From Armigeres subalbatus (lineage: Eukaryota; Arthropoda; Insecta; Diptera; Culicidae), in contig NC_085141.1 of assembly GCF_024139115.2 (NCBI RefSeq), positions 370,721,925-370,785,924 on the forward strand: 64,000 nt of DNA, given 5' to 3'. Under the pieces are notes generated by a model that was given only the letters and a program-made list of their open reading frames with translations, made no database searches and had not been told where the DNA came from. Position numbers and translations under genes: made by a program. Positions 1-10,372 of this stretch are shown one piece after another; the first letter of the stretch is position 1; the number at the start of each line of letters is the position of its first letter.

Positions 1-716
1 AATCCGGAATAATAAAGTCATCTATATATCGGTAACGGATTGACGTACAAATAAGCTAAATACATCAAAACAAGGGTAATTCACTGTACTTTAAGGAAAA
101 ATTATTGATACAAATAATTTCTTCTTGTCTCTTCATTACTACCCAAAATGTCTCGATGGGCCGGAGCTGTGGGCAGTTATTATCGCGGTACCACTGGATG
201 ACTTCCCGGCTGTAGTGGCAACTCGCCAAATCTGGCCAAAACTTCACGGGACCTTTATGGGCTTTATGGAAGGTCGACCGCGGTTTTGAGACATTCCTCC
301 TTGTACAGCTTCGAGTCCATCGTCTTATTCGTCACAAACACTTAGGTCTTTGCCCCACAGTTGCATATCCCTTGCCAAAATCATCCGTTTTTTTGCAAGT
401 TTGTCCAAAAATCAAACTTAAACACTTCGCAGGAACTACTCCTCGTGCCATCACCATGTAGAATTTTCGGCTAGGAAGCTGTCCAAAATCCATTTTGACG
501 TAGGTTCCATCGTCGATGAGCAGGATTATCAACGTGGGTGTGCAGACTTTTTTCTCTCCTTTCGGCTTCCATCTGGAATAATTTTTGACACGCTGCACGA
601 AACTTCGTGAAATTTATACCACAGCAAGTGGGCGCCTAGGTAGACAAACCGCTGTAAAAGAATTCTTGCAGCGGTCACTTTCCGTGCCGCTGCAATACAA
701 TAAATGATTCCGGATT
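1..716 (-). mobile_element. Tc1/mariner-superfamily DNA transposon remnant
   Basis: The 10-bp ends AATCCGGAAT (1-10) and ATTCCGGATT (707-716) are exact inverted repeats, and two minus-strand transposase fragments lie between them. The window begins at the left repeat, so the true end may lie further left. At about 0.7 kb the copy is too short for an autonomous element of this superfamily, so it is internally deleted and dead. Confidence 0.7.
65..598 (-). pseudogene. Tc1/mariner-like transposase fragments (ITmD37E-like?)
   Basis: Two minus-strand pieces in different frames read as the catalytic part of a Tc1/mariner-type transposase. The first (598-332) carries IIDDGTYVKMDFGQLP-like sequence, written here LLIDDGTYVKMDFGQLPS, with the second catalytic Asp region. 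The second (247-65) carries WPDLASCHYS and CPQLRPIETFWVVMKR, the C-terminal block with the final acidic residue. The N-terminal DNA-binding part is missing and the pieces are out of frame, so no transposase can be made. Assignment to a mosquito D37E-type clade is from memory of the motif; the superfamily call is firmer. Confidence 0.7.
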
Positions 717-762
717 CTAAATGGACATAGTTTTATTTAGCTGGATTAACCACAGAACTGTC

Positions 763-879
763 GTAATCTGTAAAAGGGACGTATATGGCATTTTCTAAAA
801 ATGGTGTTAACGAGCTCTTTAAAGAAAAATGGAAAACATGCATGTTATAATTTGGCGCTTACGTCACATTTCAGATTAC
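763..879. mobile_element. MITE family A, copy 1
   Basis: The ends are GTAATCTG (763-770) and CAGATTAC (872-879), with related sequence inside (AAGGGACGTATA against TTACGTCACATT). The core TGGTGTTAACGAGCTC recurs inverted at 9425-9544, so this is a dispersed element and not a chance palindrome. No coding capacity. Confidence 0.6.
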
Positions 880-885
880 TGCAGA

Positions 886-3530
886 GAAGGCCTAACTGCT
901 AGGGGAAAATCGTGTCCGAACCATTGAATCAGAATTTATGTAGATTGAGAATGAAAATCGTGGCTACTAGATTGAATAGTATTTTGATACATTACTTGTT
1001 ATAAACTAAAACTTGACCTAAGTTAATCTAAATTTGAAAATAGGTTTGTTGTTCAGAATGAACGACTTGAAATATTCGACTTGAAATACTTTCTGGTGGA
1101 ACGATCGTGGGAAAATAATTGGAAAAAAATAACCAATCTCTACAACACATACACAGAAAGAATACCGACAAGAAAATGGATTATTTTATAACTACAATAA
1201 TTAGAGCGCGAAACGAAACTACACATTTCTTGATGTACAAATTAAAGTCTGATTTATATAAAGTTCCTCCCCCAAAAATTAGAAATAGACCGATGTAAAA
1301 AAAATTAGAAGGAGCGACAAAAGTAAATACAAAGGAAGTGAAGCGCGCCGTTTCCAGTGAAATTGAGAAAATTTCATTAACAAAAACACGAAAGAGAAAG
1401 ATTACGCGTATAAGAGATAGAGCAAGCACACAGGAGTTCTGCAATACAAATTTATGACGTTATTCTTTGCCTTTTAGCTATAATTATTACTGAAATTCGT
1501 TGATTTATTCTAGCTAAGTTTGTTTACATAAGTGGAGCATGATCGAGGGAGTGCGAGAGCGAAAGTACGATTGCGCGGAAGGGCAACAAAAGATATAACT
1601 AAAACAGCACTATAAGCATGGACCAGAGATACTCAGCAACAATTCCCATAATGATGATTGAAACATACACACATTTACAAACACCACCCGCAAAGGCCAA
1701 TAGTCGAAACTTCCAGAATTATATATTCGTAGTGATTAGGAAGTTGTTAACTTTGTTTTAAAAGCGAACAATAGAAATGCAAACCGAGTTTTTTTTTTGT
1801 CAAACCCCTCACTCATCCACAGACAACCGAATAGAATATATATTTTTTTAAATTAAAAAGTGCAACTGCTGCGAGTTATTATATTTTAATGATATTTATT
1901 TTTCCTTCCACATAAATATAGTTGTTTTTACAAACATCGACAGTGACACACACACACCCACGTCCTTGCATTCTAGTAGAAAACAGAGAATTTTCTTTTT
2001 ACAAGAAAATAGAGTTGGAATCCTTTATTAAACTTAGCAAAACGGAGATGATGATTAGTTAGGGAGAACATGCAGCAACGAACCGTATAGATTTTAATTA
2101 TTTATTGAGAGAGAAGGAACGAGCATATTGTAAAGAGTGGATGAACGTGAACGAGAGTTGTTGCAAAATCGGTAAACAATAGCCAGGATTATTCGAGTAG
2201 TTTTCACCCGGCCTACTTCGATCGAACAAAAATGTCAACAGAATTGGTAGTATGTCAGGAGAGCATGTTGGACAGAAAACATAAAACTGCTCGAACAATG
2301 CTGTTGCGGTGAATGAAAATTAAATTCAATCCCGAAACAAATAGATGATTGTGTAGGAAATGGGGCAAATCGGTAAAAGATGAAACCAAAATCGTGTATA
2401 GAAGACTAATTTATTATTAATCGATATTTACCATTAGTTTGTATTCGTTTTTTTCTCATCCGTTTTTTTTGGGGAGCAACATGGGAAACAACGAGCGGGA
2501 GAAAGGCTTTATTTTCTAGTTGGGGTGACGATTGGCGATGTCTTGTGCAGAGGTGCAATTGGAATCAAAATCCAATCGAATCCAAATCTATATTCAAAAT
2601 CGAATCGAAATCGTTTATCGAAGCTAAACAGAATCGAAATCAAATACCCAGCATGAAATCCAATGCATTCAGAATTGATTTCAAAATTATCATATTCAAA
2701 TCGGAACGAGTTGTAATCGAATCGAGCTTGAATATAGATTGCATTTTTAAAGAAAAAAACAGAAAAAAATCCAAAAAAAAGCAAACAACCAATCGTTTAC
2801 TATTTTGTTATCTAAATTGAATTGGAATTACTATTTACATAGTAAGCAAAACAAAATCACCACTTTTTGTGTAGAGTAGTTTGTAATTAAACCTGTGTAT
2901 AGTGAAAAGGAAAACTAGATTAATGTTTGGAAGAAGCATGGATAAAGAGAGAACAACAACAAGACAGAGAATGTTATAAGACATTTTTTTTATTCATTTT
3001 TTAGTCGAAAAATAATTAAGAGAGAAGGACGTGTGCAAGATTGGAAGAATAAAATAAACATACATACAAAATGGCGAACGAACTAAGGTATGTACATGGT
3101 TTGTAAATAGGAGAGAAGGATACACAAACACGAACAACCTTATAATTAAAAACACACGCATACACACGAGAACTCTGCGGAGCAACCACAACTAACCCAA
3201 AATCACGCTCCGCTTGGGCGTTGACACTTATAGCAAAACAAAAAAAAACGAAAGTAGGTTAGTCAAATGGAAGAGAAAAGGAAATTAGTTTGGAAAAGCA
3301 AAAAAAAATGTTTACATGTGTAGGATAGTAAGAAAGATTCTAGTGAAGGCGATTTTTTTTTCTAACAAGAAAATTATACCAATGCCGCATTGTACAGCTT
3401 CTAGTGAAACAATTACAACAAGCTGAGAGATATAGTTGGTACCATTTTTTTTTCGTTGGCACGCGCCCGTTGTTGGGCACGCATGCAAAAAGAGAAGGAA
3501 ACTTCTCCAATTACGCTCTATTATTGTGAA
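886..3530. other. Repeat-poor tract, no gene recognised
   Basis: I see no transposon motif and no convincing protein in this 2.6 kb. It is A- and purine-rich on the plus strand, with CA-rich bits near 1948-1960, degenerate AATCGAATC runs at about 2560-2730 and several poly-A/T runs. The texture resembles a long 3' UTR or an intron of a host gene, but nothing fixes a strand or boundary. Confidence 0.3.
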
Positions 3531-3811
3531 TTATGATTAATATATACATTATATACACACATACACGTTATATACCCATCGGCGCTGTGTCGAAATGGTT
3601 GCCGACTCGCGCAACCGGAGGCAGTTTGAAGGTAAACAAAAATATAACAATAGAAACGAAAAACCCTATTTATACACAAATACAAGAAAAAGTTTTCCAT
3701 AAAAAGAAAATTTAAGTAAAAAACAAAACGACAAATTGTCTTGTCAAAACTAATAAAATAATAAGAATTAATAATGAAAGTGTGATATTTGTTACAGATA
3801 GAGAAAAACTC

Positions 3812-3975
3812 CTTCCATTACAGTCGTCTCCATTCAGCACGATTCATGGCTGTACGTCGCCAGACACACAGGCTACGAAGGGTCCGTAAATCGTCTTCCA
3901 TCTCATTGATCCACCTTGCTCACCATTTACACCGGGTTTTAGTCTTAGTAGTCTTCCGAATTTCGGTTTGAACGA
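3812..3975 (-). pseudogene. RTE-like LINE, 3' end of the reverse-transcriptase ORF
   Basis: The minus strand reads ARWINEMEDDLRTLRS then WRRTAMNRAEWRRL. This is the C-terminal tail typical of RTE-type elements (ARW-x-D/E-x-V/M-x-x-DL, then W-R-x-x-AMNR-x-x-WR), and it matches in kind the end of the LINE at 46047-49860 (RARWEDQVQNDLAGL). Only about 160 bp survive and one stop interrupts it. The A-rich stretch to the left (3700-3790) may be its tail. Confidence 0.6.
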
Positions 3976-4253
3976 TAGTTTGTTCTCCCAACAGTTTCGT
4001 AAAATATTGAGATAGGCCAAATTATGTCCAAATTCAAATCAGCATAACTTTGCTTAGAATAATCCGATTTTGATAAAACTGGGACCATGAGACGCAGAAA
4101 CTCTTCTAGTTTGATGTCTGGAAAACGGAACTGTTGCCGCGCCTACTGTGCAGCAGTTGCAAGAAGACAATGAGTGACCAACTGACCGATCCCTCGCATC
4201 TTAACTGACGTCCAACGGCACTAATCGGTGTCAACGCACACAGTCTTGTAGAT
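3976..4253. other. No gene seen
   Basis: Mixed sequence between the LINE scrap and a hAT-like terminus. No ORF or repeat that I can assign. Confidence 0.3.
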
Positions 4254-4330
4254 CAGCGGTTCACAACCTGGGGTACATGTACCCCTGGGGGTACCTTCGC
4301 TGGCCCTAGAGGGTACCTCGGACAAAAATG
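4254..4330. mobile_element. hAT-like terminal sequence (single end)
   Basis: CAGCGGTTCACAACCT at 4254-4269 matches the hAT/Charlie-type terminal pattern CAG-x-GGTTC-x-CAACC. It is followed by the palindrome GGGGTACATGTACCCC (4270-4285). The opposite end was not found, so this is a one-ended or eroded copy. Confidence 0.45.
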
Positions 4331-4565
4331 CGTAATGGCGGACATAGTACAATTTCAATCAAAATTAATTGCTAAAGTTTTGATAATTGTGTTTTTTCTA
4401 TTTCAAAAATTTATATTGTACATAATATGTAATGCGGTCAATAAATCCCAATTGACACAACCACCACAATGTATGAAGGGCTGCGGAACAAAAGTTTCAA
4501 ACGAACAAAACGTCGAATGAACAAAATGATTTTATTTTTCACTAAAACTCGGTTGCTTTGTTGCA

Positions 4566-5543
4566 AGAGGATTAGAAGCATCCTTTTACGCCACTCAGAA
4601 GCCTTCTTCCAAGCAGCTCGAAGGTTTCCTTTCAAGAGGCTCGGAAGCCTCCTTCAAGTGGTTAGGCTGCTTTCTTTCAAGAGGCTCGGAAGCCTCCTTT
4701 CAAGAGGTTCGGAAGCCTCCTTTCAAGAGGTTCGGAAGCATCCTTTCAAGAGGCTCGGAAGCCTCCTTTCAAGATGTTTGGAGGCCTCCTTTCAAGAGGT
4801 TCGGAAGCCTCTTTTCAAGAGGTTCAGAAGCCTCCTTTCAAAAGATTCGGAAGCCTCCTTTCAAAAGATTCGGAAGCCTCCTCTCAAGAGGCTCGGAAGC
4901 CTCCTCTCAAGAGGCTCGGAAGCCTCCTTTCAAGAGGCTCGGAAGCCTCCTTTCAAGAGGTTCGGAAGCCTCCTTTCAAGAGGTTCGGAAGCCTCCTTTC
5001 AAGAGGTTCGGAAGCCTCCTTTCAAGAGGTCCGGAAGCCTCCTTTCAAGAGGTTCGGAAGCCTCTTTTCAAGAGGTTCAGAAGCCTCCTTTCAAAAGATT
5101 CGGAAGCCTCCTTTCAAGAGGCTCGGAAGCCTCCTCTCAAGAGGGTCGGAAGCCTCCTCTCAAGAGGGTCGGAAGCCTCCTTTCAAGAGGCTCGGAAGCC
5201 TCCTTTCAAGAGGTTCGGAAGCCTCCTCTCAAGAGGTTCGGAAGCCTCCTTTCAAGAGGCTCGGAAGCCTCCTTTCAAGAGGCTCGGAAGCCTCCTTTCA
5301 AGAGGCTCGGAAGCCTCCTTTCAAGAGGCTCGGAAGCCTCCTTTCAAGAGGCTCGGAAGCCTCCTTTCAAGAGGCTCGGAAGCCTCCTTTCAAGAGGCTC
5401 GGAAGCCTCCTTTCAAGAGGCTCGGAAGCCTCCTTTCAAGAGGCTCGGAAGCCTCCTTTCAAGATGTTCGGAGGCCTCCTTTCAAGATGTTCGGAGGCCT
5501 CCTTTCAAGATGTTCGGAGGCCTCCTTTCAAGAGACTCGGAAG
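4566..5543 (+). repeat. 23-bp minisatellite array 1 (about 40 units)
   Basis: Tandem copies of a 23-bp unit read as AGAGGCTCGGAAGCCTCC plus TTTCA. Each contains the small hairpin GAGGCT-CGGA-AGCCTC. Units before about 4640 are degenerate and the central units near 5250-5460 are nearly identical. The last units carry a shared GATGTTCGGAGG variant (5464-5520). The unit length is not a multiple of 3 and it has no stop in any forward frame, so overlapping long reading frames appear (4469-5644 and 4774-5550). These are a by-product of the repeat, not genes. Confidence 0.95.
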
Positions 5544-5548
5544 CTTTT

Positions 5549-5680
5549 GACGTAGGACTTACGTCTCTCTTTACTATACCGGGTGTCATTTCAAAATATT
5601 CAAATCGACCGCGTTACGCTGTGTTGAAAGATTTTAAACGTTAATAGCGTTCGTCTCAGTGGACGAATTTCTGCGGTAAG
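5549..5680. repeat. GACGTA-palindrome repeat, copy 1
   Basis: The motif GACGTAGGACTTACGTC is followed by TCTTTACTATACCGGGTGTC and, further on, by GAAAGATTTTAAACGTTAAT. A diverged copy with the same order of blocks lies at 17434-17565. The type of the parent element is unknown. Confidence 0.45.
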
Positions 5681-5845
5681 CCCCTCAATCGACAGATTTC
5701 AAGTATGCCTTCCATGTCCATGCTTGATAAGACCCGAAAAACTTGTTTCAATAGGCATGAAACTGTTTTCAATGAAAAACATTGAGATCAAGGGAACCTA
5801 TAAATATGGGTACCGCATAATTCTTGCATCATTCCATTACCACGT

Positions 5846-5936
5846 TCTGATTGGTGCAGACACCAACGAATGAGCAGCCGCTGGGTCTGCCGAGAAGCCA
5901 TAAAATAGCGCAACGCGATTTTTTCCTTTCATTCTG
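5846..5936 (+). promoter_or_regulatory. Core-promoter-like module 1 (CCAAT/TATA/Inr)
   Basis: ATTGG (inverted CCAAT, 5850-5854), a TATA-like CATAAAAT (5899-5906) and an initiator-like TCATTCT (5929-5935) have spacing usual for RNA polymerase II promoters. A second set with the same order lies at 6910-6989. No coding sequence follows. Inferred from motifs only. Confidence 0.35.
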
Positions 5937-6907
5937 ACCGGGACAAGCGAAGCCACCGCATCATCGATTGAACAGCACTCACACATTTTAGCAGGGAATG
6001 AAGTCTGCACCGACCGCTTTTTCGGCTCGACACCATCGAAGCCACCTTCATCAGCCGAAACCTAGCCAGTACAGCAGCAGTCCACCCTACAGACCCGACA
6101 AAGCAGCAATGCTGAGCGGATACCGGCAGCAGCAGCAGAGTCGAGCCGAGACCGGCCGGCATCGGTGCTGAGCCGAGACAGGCTGAAGATAAGCCACATG
6201 ATGCAGCATGTATGTTCAAAAAACAAACGATTATTCAGAGAGCCAATAATAGAGATCAATATCAATGCTTTCAATACCCTTCGGGATAGAAATTGTACTT
6301 GGGTGCCAAATCCAATATTCTAGAGATAAAATTTTATGCGTGATTTTCATAAATAGCGTCAAAACTAACAGTGGATAATTTTTCTGATTTAACCGCAAAG
6401 TGGACGAAGGACTTCGCTTGACCATGCCTTTAAAGATTCATAAGATGTCCAAATCTCTCACATAATCTTATTTGGATAAAAAAAACACCAATAACAGCTC
6501 AAACATTAATAAACTATCAATCGATTTTTCATCAAATTTTGGATTTTTTGGCATTGATAAAAAAATATGTAGATAAACATTGTTTGATACTGACCGCACA
6601 CAAAGCGAACGTGACTGAATGATCGTCCCATGTTACCAATTCGAAATCTTATCACCCGAAATCCCATGTCCGGGTGTTTCATTCCTTCTACTACTAACAA
6701 TGTTGTCTCAGAAAAGAACACGTACTTCCCACCTGAACTGCAATTCTAAGCTCGCTTGCCCGGCTTATTGGCATGTATCTAGCGAAAAGTCCCGTTAGGA
6801 AGTAGACGCCAGCAGCGAGCAAAAAGAGTAAAGCAGAAGAAGCCCATCACGAACGCTGATGATGATAACGCTTTGGCTGACAAAGAAGCGGGATACAAGA
6901 CACTAGC

Positions 6908-6990
6908 TGATTGGCCCAACAATCGGGAAGCAGAGAAGATTCAAAATAAGGTATAAAAGAAAAGTGCATTCGCTCGCAGAGCATTCAGTC
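6908..6990 (+). promoter_or_regulatory. Core-promoter-like module 2 (CCAAT/TATA/Inr)
   Basis: ATTGG (6910-6914), TATAAAA (6952-6958) and the arthropod initiator TCAGT (6985-6989) are present. The distance from the TATA box to the initiator A is about 35 bases, close to canonical. A histone-like stem-loop follows only about 80 bases later, with no ORF between, as if a short gene had been lost. A promoter for an untranslated RNA is an alternative. Confidence 0.4.
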
Positions 6991-7068
6991 TTTTTTATAC
7001 CATCACTAGCAATTCGCGGTTATTTGAAAAGATCGTTTTCTTACTTTTTGCACTTAGCCGAAGCAAAC

Positions 7069-7084
7069 AGCCTTTTTCAAGGCT
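7069..7084 (+). other. Histone-mRNA-like 3' stem-loop
   Basis: AGCCTT-TTTC-AAGGCT is a perfect 6-bp stem with a 4-base TTTC loop. It is preceded by CAAAC and followed by a purine-rich stretch, which resembles the processing hairpin of replication-dependent histone mRNAs. The first base pair is A-T where G-C is usual. Chance hairpins this short are common. Confidence 0.3.
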
Positions 7085-7482
7085 CTAAGAGTTAAAAATA
7101 ATGTTCTCCTTCAGTAGCTATCGTACGGATTAGAAGGCTCTTCAGTGGAAGGGCTGAGATACAGTCTACATCCCCTGCTGAGCCAACTTGTGGTTTATTT
7201 CAGGCAGTCCTTCAGTGGGAAGGTTGCCACTGTCGAGGCTAATATTTCGTGACCGGATAGATACTTCCTGAATTTTTTTTGATGATTCTTGTTCGAGGTA
7301 AATTTGATTTCTGTGTCGGTTTGATGAAAAGATTTTGCCAAGGAATGGTATGCAACGCCGATTATTTATCCAAAATAGTTGATGTAAGAAATTTGGACAT
7401 ATTATGTATCTTAAAGGCATGGTCAAGTCAAGTCCTACGTCCACTTAGCGGTTATGTCACAGACATTACCCACTTTTCGTTT

Positions 7483-7688
7483 TTTCCAAGAGGATCAGAA
7501 GGCTCCTTTCAAGAGGCTCGGAAGCCTCTTTTCAAGAGGTTCGTAAGCCTGCTTTCAAGAGGCTCGGAAGTCTACTTTCAAGTGGTTCGGAAGCCTTCAT
7601 TCAAGAGGCTCGGCAGCCTCGCTTCAAGAAGCTCAGTATTCTTCTTTCAATAGGCTTGGAAGCATACTATCAAGAGGCTCAGAAGCGA
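7483..7688 (+). repeat. 23-bp minisatellite array 2 (about 9 diverged units)
   Basis: Same unit as array 1 (AAGAGGCTCGGAAGCCTC and variants) but more diverged. It ends at about 7688, exactly where a BEL/Pao element on the minus strand is truncated. Confidence 0.85.
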
Positions 7689-7692
7689 TCTT

Positions 7693-8012
7693 CCAAGATG
7701 CAACGGGATGCCGTTTCCAGAAATAGTAACCGGAATGTAGCGGAAAAGTGAATACGACTGTTCAAAGTGGTGATTTTGGTGGGCTACATGACTGCTACCA
7801 CCAGTATTTGTCGTTGTCTTGGAGGCTGACTGATGCTGTGTCTTCTGCGATTCGTGGAGTAGCGAGTGATGCTTGCTAGTACAATTGTTTTTACCACATT
7901 CCTTCTTGGATCGGCAAGGCCACTTGCAACGGGGTATAAGACAACTACGACAAAGGTTCTTCTGTCGAACTGCCTTCCACCGTTCTTCCTGGTTCAAAGA
8001 TTTGAAACTCAT
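7693..8012 (-). pseudogene. BEL/Pao zinc-knuckle region and start of protease
   Basis: The reading frame contains a Cys/His-rich segment, CRSCLIPRCKWPCRSKKEC followed by CTSKHHSLLH. This is the paired knuckle found between gag and protease in BEL/Pao. It then enters FRYIPVTISGNGIP, the usual lead-in to the aspartic protease, and runs into satellite DNA before the catalytic D-T/S-G could occur. It is separated from the upstream gag frame (ends 8080) by a frameshift; the intervening 8013-8079 still reads as a knuckle-like CSxCESSGHQILQC in another frame. Confidence 0.8.
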
Positions 8013-8079
8013 GCACTGCAGGATTTGATGTCCGCTTGATTCGCATTACGAACACAGCTTGGACTTTGTTCACTTTGTT

Positions 8080-9399
8080 TCACTTCATGCTTCTTTTCAG
8101 CTCGGCATACTTCTTCATAATGGATAAACAATTTTCCTTGCGTCTGCCTCTCTCTTCTCTTTGTTGTTTCAGTCCACTTGTTACGTCCACGTTTAACGTG
8201 AGGTCAGATGCAAGATCCACAAGATCCACCATGAACTCATTGAACGTTGTGAGATTCACTTCCTCGTAGGAGCGTTTGAAAGCCCCCCACTGTAGCTTCA
8301 ACGATGTAGGTAGTTTTTCGACGAGTTCTTGCAGGAGCATGGGATTGGCAAGATGTGCATGCTGTTCCGATATGATAACATGATCAACTAGGTATTGTAC
8401 CGCTAGCCCGAATGCTATTATAGTTTGCAGGTTATCCGATTTCGGCGGCACTGCACTGCGTACTTTCTTCAGCAATGGGTTGATGAGATTTTCTGGCTTA
8501 CCGTACAACTTGTGAAGTGAAGTGTCGATTACGTGAGGTACTGAAGCTGGTAGTAACAGGCGACTTCTTACTGCCTCCAATGCTGAACCCTTCAAGCAGC
8601 GCTGCAGGCGTGCTAAGTTCTCCGCGTCACTGTACCCGCACGTATCCGTCGAGTTTTGGAAGGACCTGTAGAAAATGGGCCAATCTTCCGGGTTACCCGA
8701 AAATGTTGGCAAATCCCGCGAGATAACCTGTCGAGCTGCAATCTGAGACGGCGTCGGACCTGTGTGTTGTTGTTGGTAACTGCTGGCCTGCGAAGTGCTT
8801 GGAGGTGCACTGTTTGTTGAGAATGAGAATGTATGTCCTGCCGCTGCGCTACCCATGCTCGATATGGCATTCAACCGAGTACTGCTAGAATGAACGGGCA
8901 CAGATTTTGCTACTATTGGTGATCTAAACCTGACTACGGGTTGATCTATTGATCCTAGCTGTTGTGCTGTCCAAGTCGTAGATGCCTGTGGAGGTGTGTA
9001 CGGGGCATCGAGCTGCCTCACTGAGAACTGTCCTGTCGCCGAGTGAGTGGGTGGCTTTGGTCCTACTGACGTTGGAAGTGCATTTCCAAGATCATGATAG
9101 AACTCAGATCTGAAGCAAGTGTTATTGAACTGAGGTAGTGCAAACGCCGTAGAATTCATTCCTACGGGTTGCTCACAACCGAATAGCACATTTGGTTGGG
9201 CGATGTTTCTAGGCGGAATCCACTGACGAGCTTGTTCGCTAGAGTGCATTGTAGTTGTAGTTACCCGAGCTGAGGGATGGATATCGTCGTCAGTTTGATG
9301 AAGCTCTGTATACACCGGTACTATAGGTGTTTGCATTGCATTTTCCCTGGCAGTTATGGAATTTCCCGATTGTTGTTGTGTTGCACCGCCACAGGCCAC
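8080..9399 (-). pseudogene. BEL/Pao gag segment (DUF1759-like), 439 codons open
   Basis: This is the longest open stretch of the BEL/Pao copy. The first 220 or so residues are low-complexity, rich in Q, S, T and P. RDLPTFSGNPEDWPIFYRSF begins the conserved gag core shared by BEL/Pao polyproteins (DUF1759-like). It continues through LARLQRCLKGSALEAVRSRL and a leucine-rich helical region to about residue 400, then a basic, charged tail. The apparent first Met is only where the frame reopens after the MITE at 9425-9544; the real polyprotein began upstream at the PHD finger. Gag packages the element RNA in cytoplasmic particles in related elements. Confidence 0.85.
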
Positions 9400-9424
9400 A
9401 GAGAAAGCTGCCTCTCCAGTTGTC

Positions 9425-9544
9425 CCTTGGTAACCGCCATTTCACAACATGCATGTTTTCCATTTTTCTGTTAAAGAGCTCGATTAATAGTACTCGTTAA
9501 CACCATTTTTGGGAAATGGCGTATACGTCACTTTTTCAGATTAC
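9425..9544. mobile_element. MITE family A, copy 2, inside BEL/Pao gag
   Basis: Inverted copy of 763-879: it shares AACATGCATGTTTTCCATTT, the ACTCGTTAACACCA core and the terminal CAGATTAC (9537-9544). The left end is eroded (around 9425). It splits the gag reading frame of the BEL/Pao element. Confidence 0.6.
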
Positions 9545-9916
9545 GGCAGAGTACTCGACCGAGGTACTGCAACTGACGCGACTGGCACCGTTGGTGCAAC
9601 TGACGAACAAATGACAATTTTACTTGAAGAAATATCCATATCGACAGGCGTAAGGATCGTTCCTCCTAAAAGGGAACTACACATCGGCTGCTCGTTCATT
9701 GCGGGTGGTACTGGTTCTTTCACGGTCTTCTGACTGCTCGGTGTTCGGTGAATTTTGGGGAGGAAGCTCCAACTGTGTCACATCGTGATGCACTGACTTG
9801 GCCAGAGTTTCTCCAGACTGCATTCCACCGACCGCTTCGACGCTATTTGGATTTTGGCCAACCACCTTTCTAATCTTTCCGCTTCGTTTTTCACTGACAA
9901 CACTTCGCCGACGACC

Positions 9917-10339
9917 TCAATCGTCTTCGTCCTCTATCTGCTTCAACAGTTCGTACTTCTGTTTAAAGAATTCCTTTTCAGCCTCAATTTCCTTCATGCG
10001 AAGACGATTCTGGACCGCCAGCTCTTCCAGGGCCAACTTTGACCGTAGTGATCGCCTACTTGATGTAGAGCTCCTCACTGACTTCGAAGTATTTACTGCA
10101 GCTTGTTCTTCATCGCACTGCTGACAGCACCAGGTGGCGTTTCCTGCGCCAGTTGCTTCGGGGGCTCCAGTACACACAAGATGTTCCTTTCTCCCGCACA
10201 ATTCGCAAATGATCATCTCCTCCGTGTCGTCCCTATCGCACTTTTTGCATCGATCCTTGTCTGATCGGTTAGCGGCCATTCGCTTTGACGCAGCCGCGCT
10301 GTTGCCATCTAGCGGCGACGGACGTGTGCGTGAAATCAC
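9917..10339 (-). pseudogene. BEL/Pao N-terminal PHD finger
   Basis: An open minus-strand segment of 140 codons. Residues of about 30-80 form a Cys4-His-Cys3 pattern, CKKCDRDDTEEMIICELC, GRKEHLVC and WCCQQC, which fits a PHD zinc finger. A charged coiled-coil-like segment follows (about 95-140, RMKEIEAEKEFFKQKYELL). PHD fingers at the start of BEL/Pao polyproteins are known in insect elements and may bind histone tails, though that role here is inference. The downstream linker (9865-9677) is in another frame, so the polyprotein is broken. Confidence 0.75.
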
Positions 10340-10372
10340 TGTTTTTTCAACATGGTGAAGTATGGGAAGTAT

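Larger units (their letters stand above)
7690..10345 (-). mobile_element. BEL/Pao LTR retrotransposon, gag to start of protease
   Basis: The minus strand carries, in order, a PHD finger (10339-9917), a linker with frameshifts, a MITE insertion (9544-9425), a long gag segment with a DUF1759-like core (9399-8080), zinc knuckles and the first residues of the protease (8012-7693). That order is typical of insect BEL/Pao polyproteins. The element stops abruptly where the 23-bp satellite begins, and no LTR is recognised upstream. It is a dead 5' fragment. Confidence 0.85.

Noticed and set aside
3589..3634. Host exon ending at GTAAAC
   Set aside because: Short GC-richer patch with a donor-like end, but no acceptor, partner exon or motif.
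4566..5543. CRISPR array
   Set aside because: Units are contiguous with no unique spacers, and the surroundings are eukaryotic.
4469..5644. 391-codon reading frame (and 258 codons at 4774-5550)
   Set aside because: Entirely the 23-bp satellite; all forward frames are open because the unit lacks stops.
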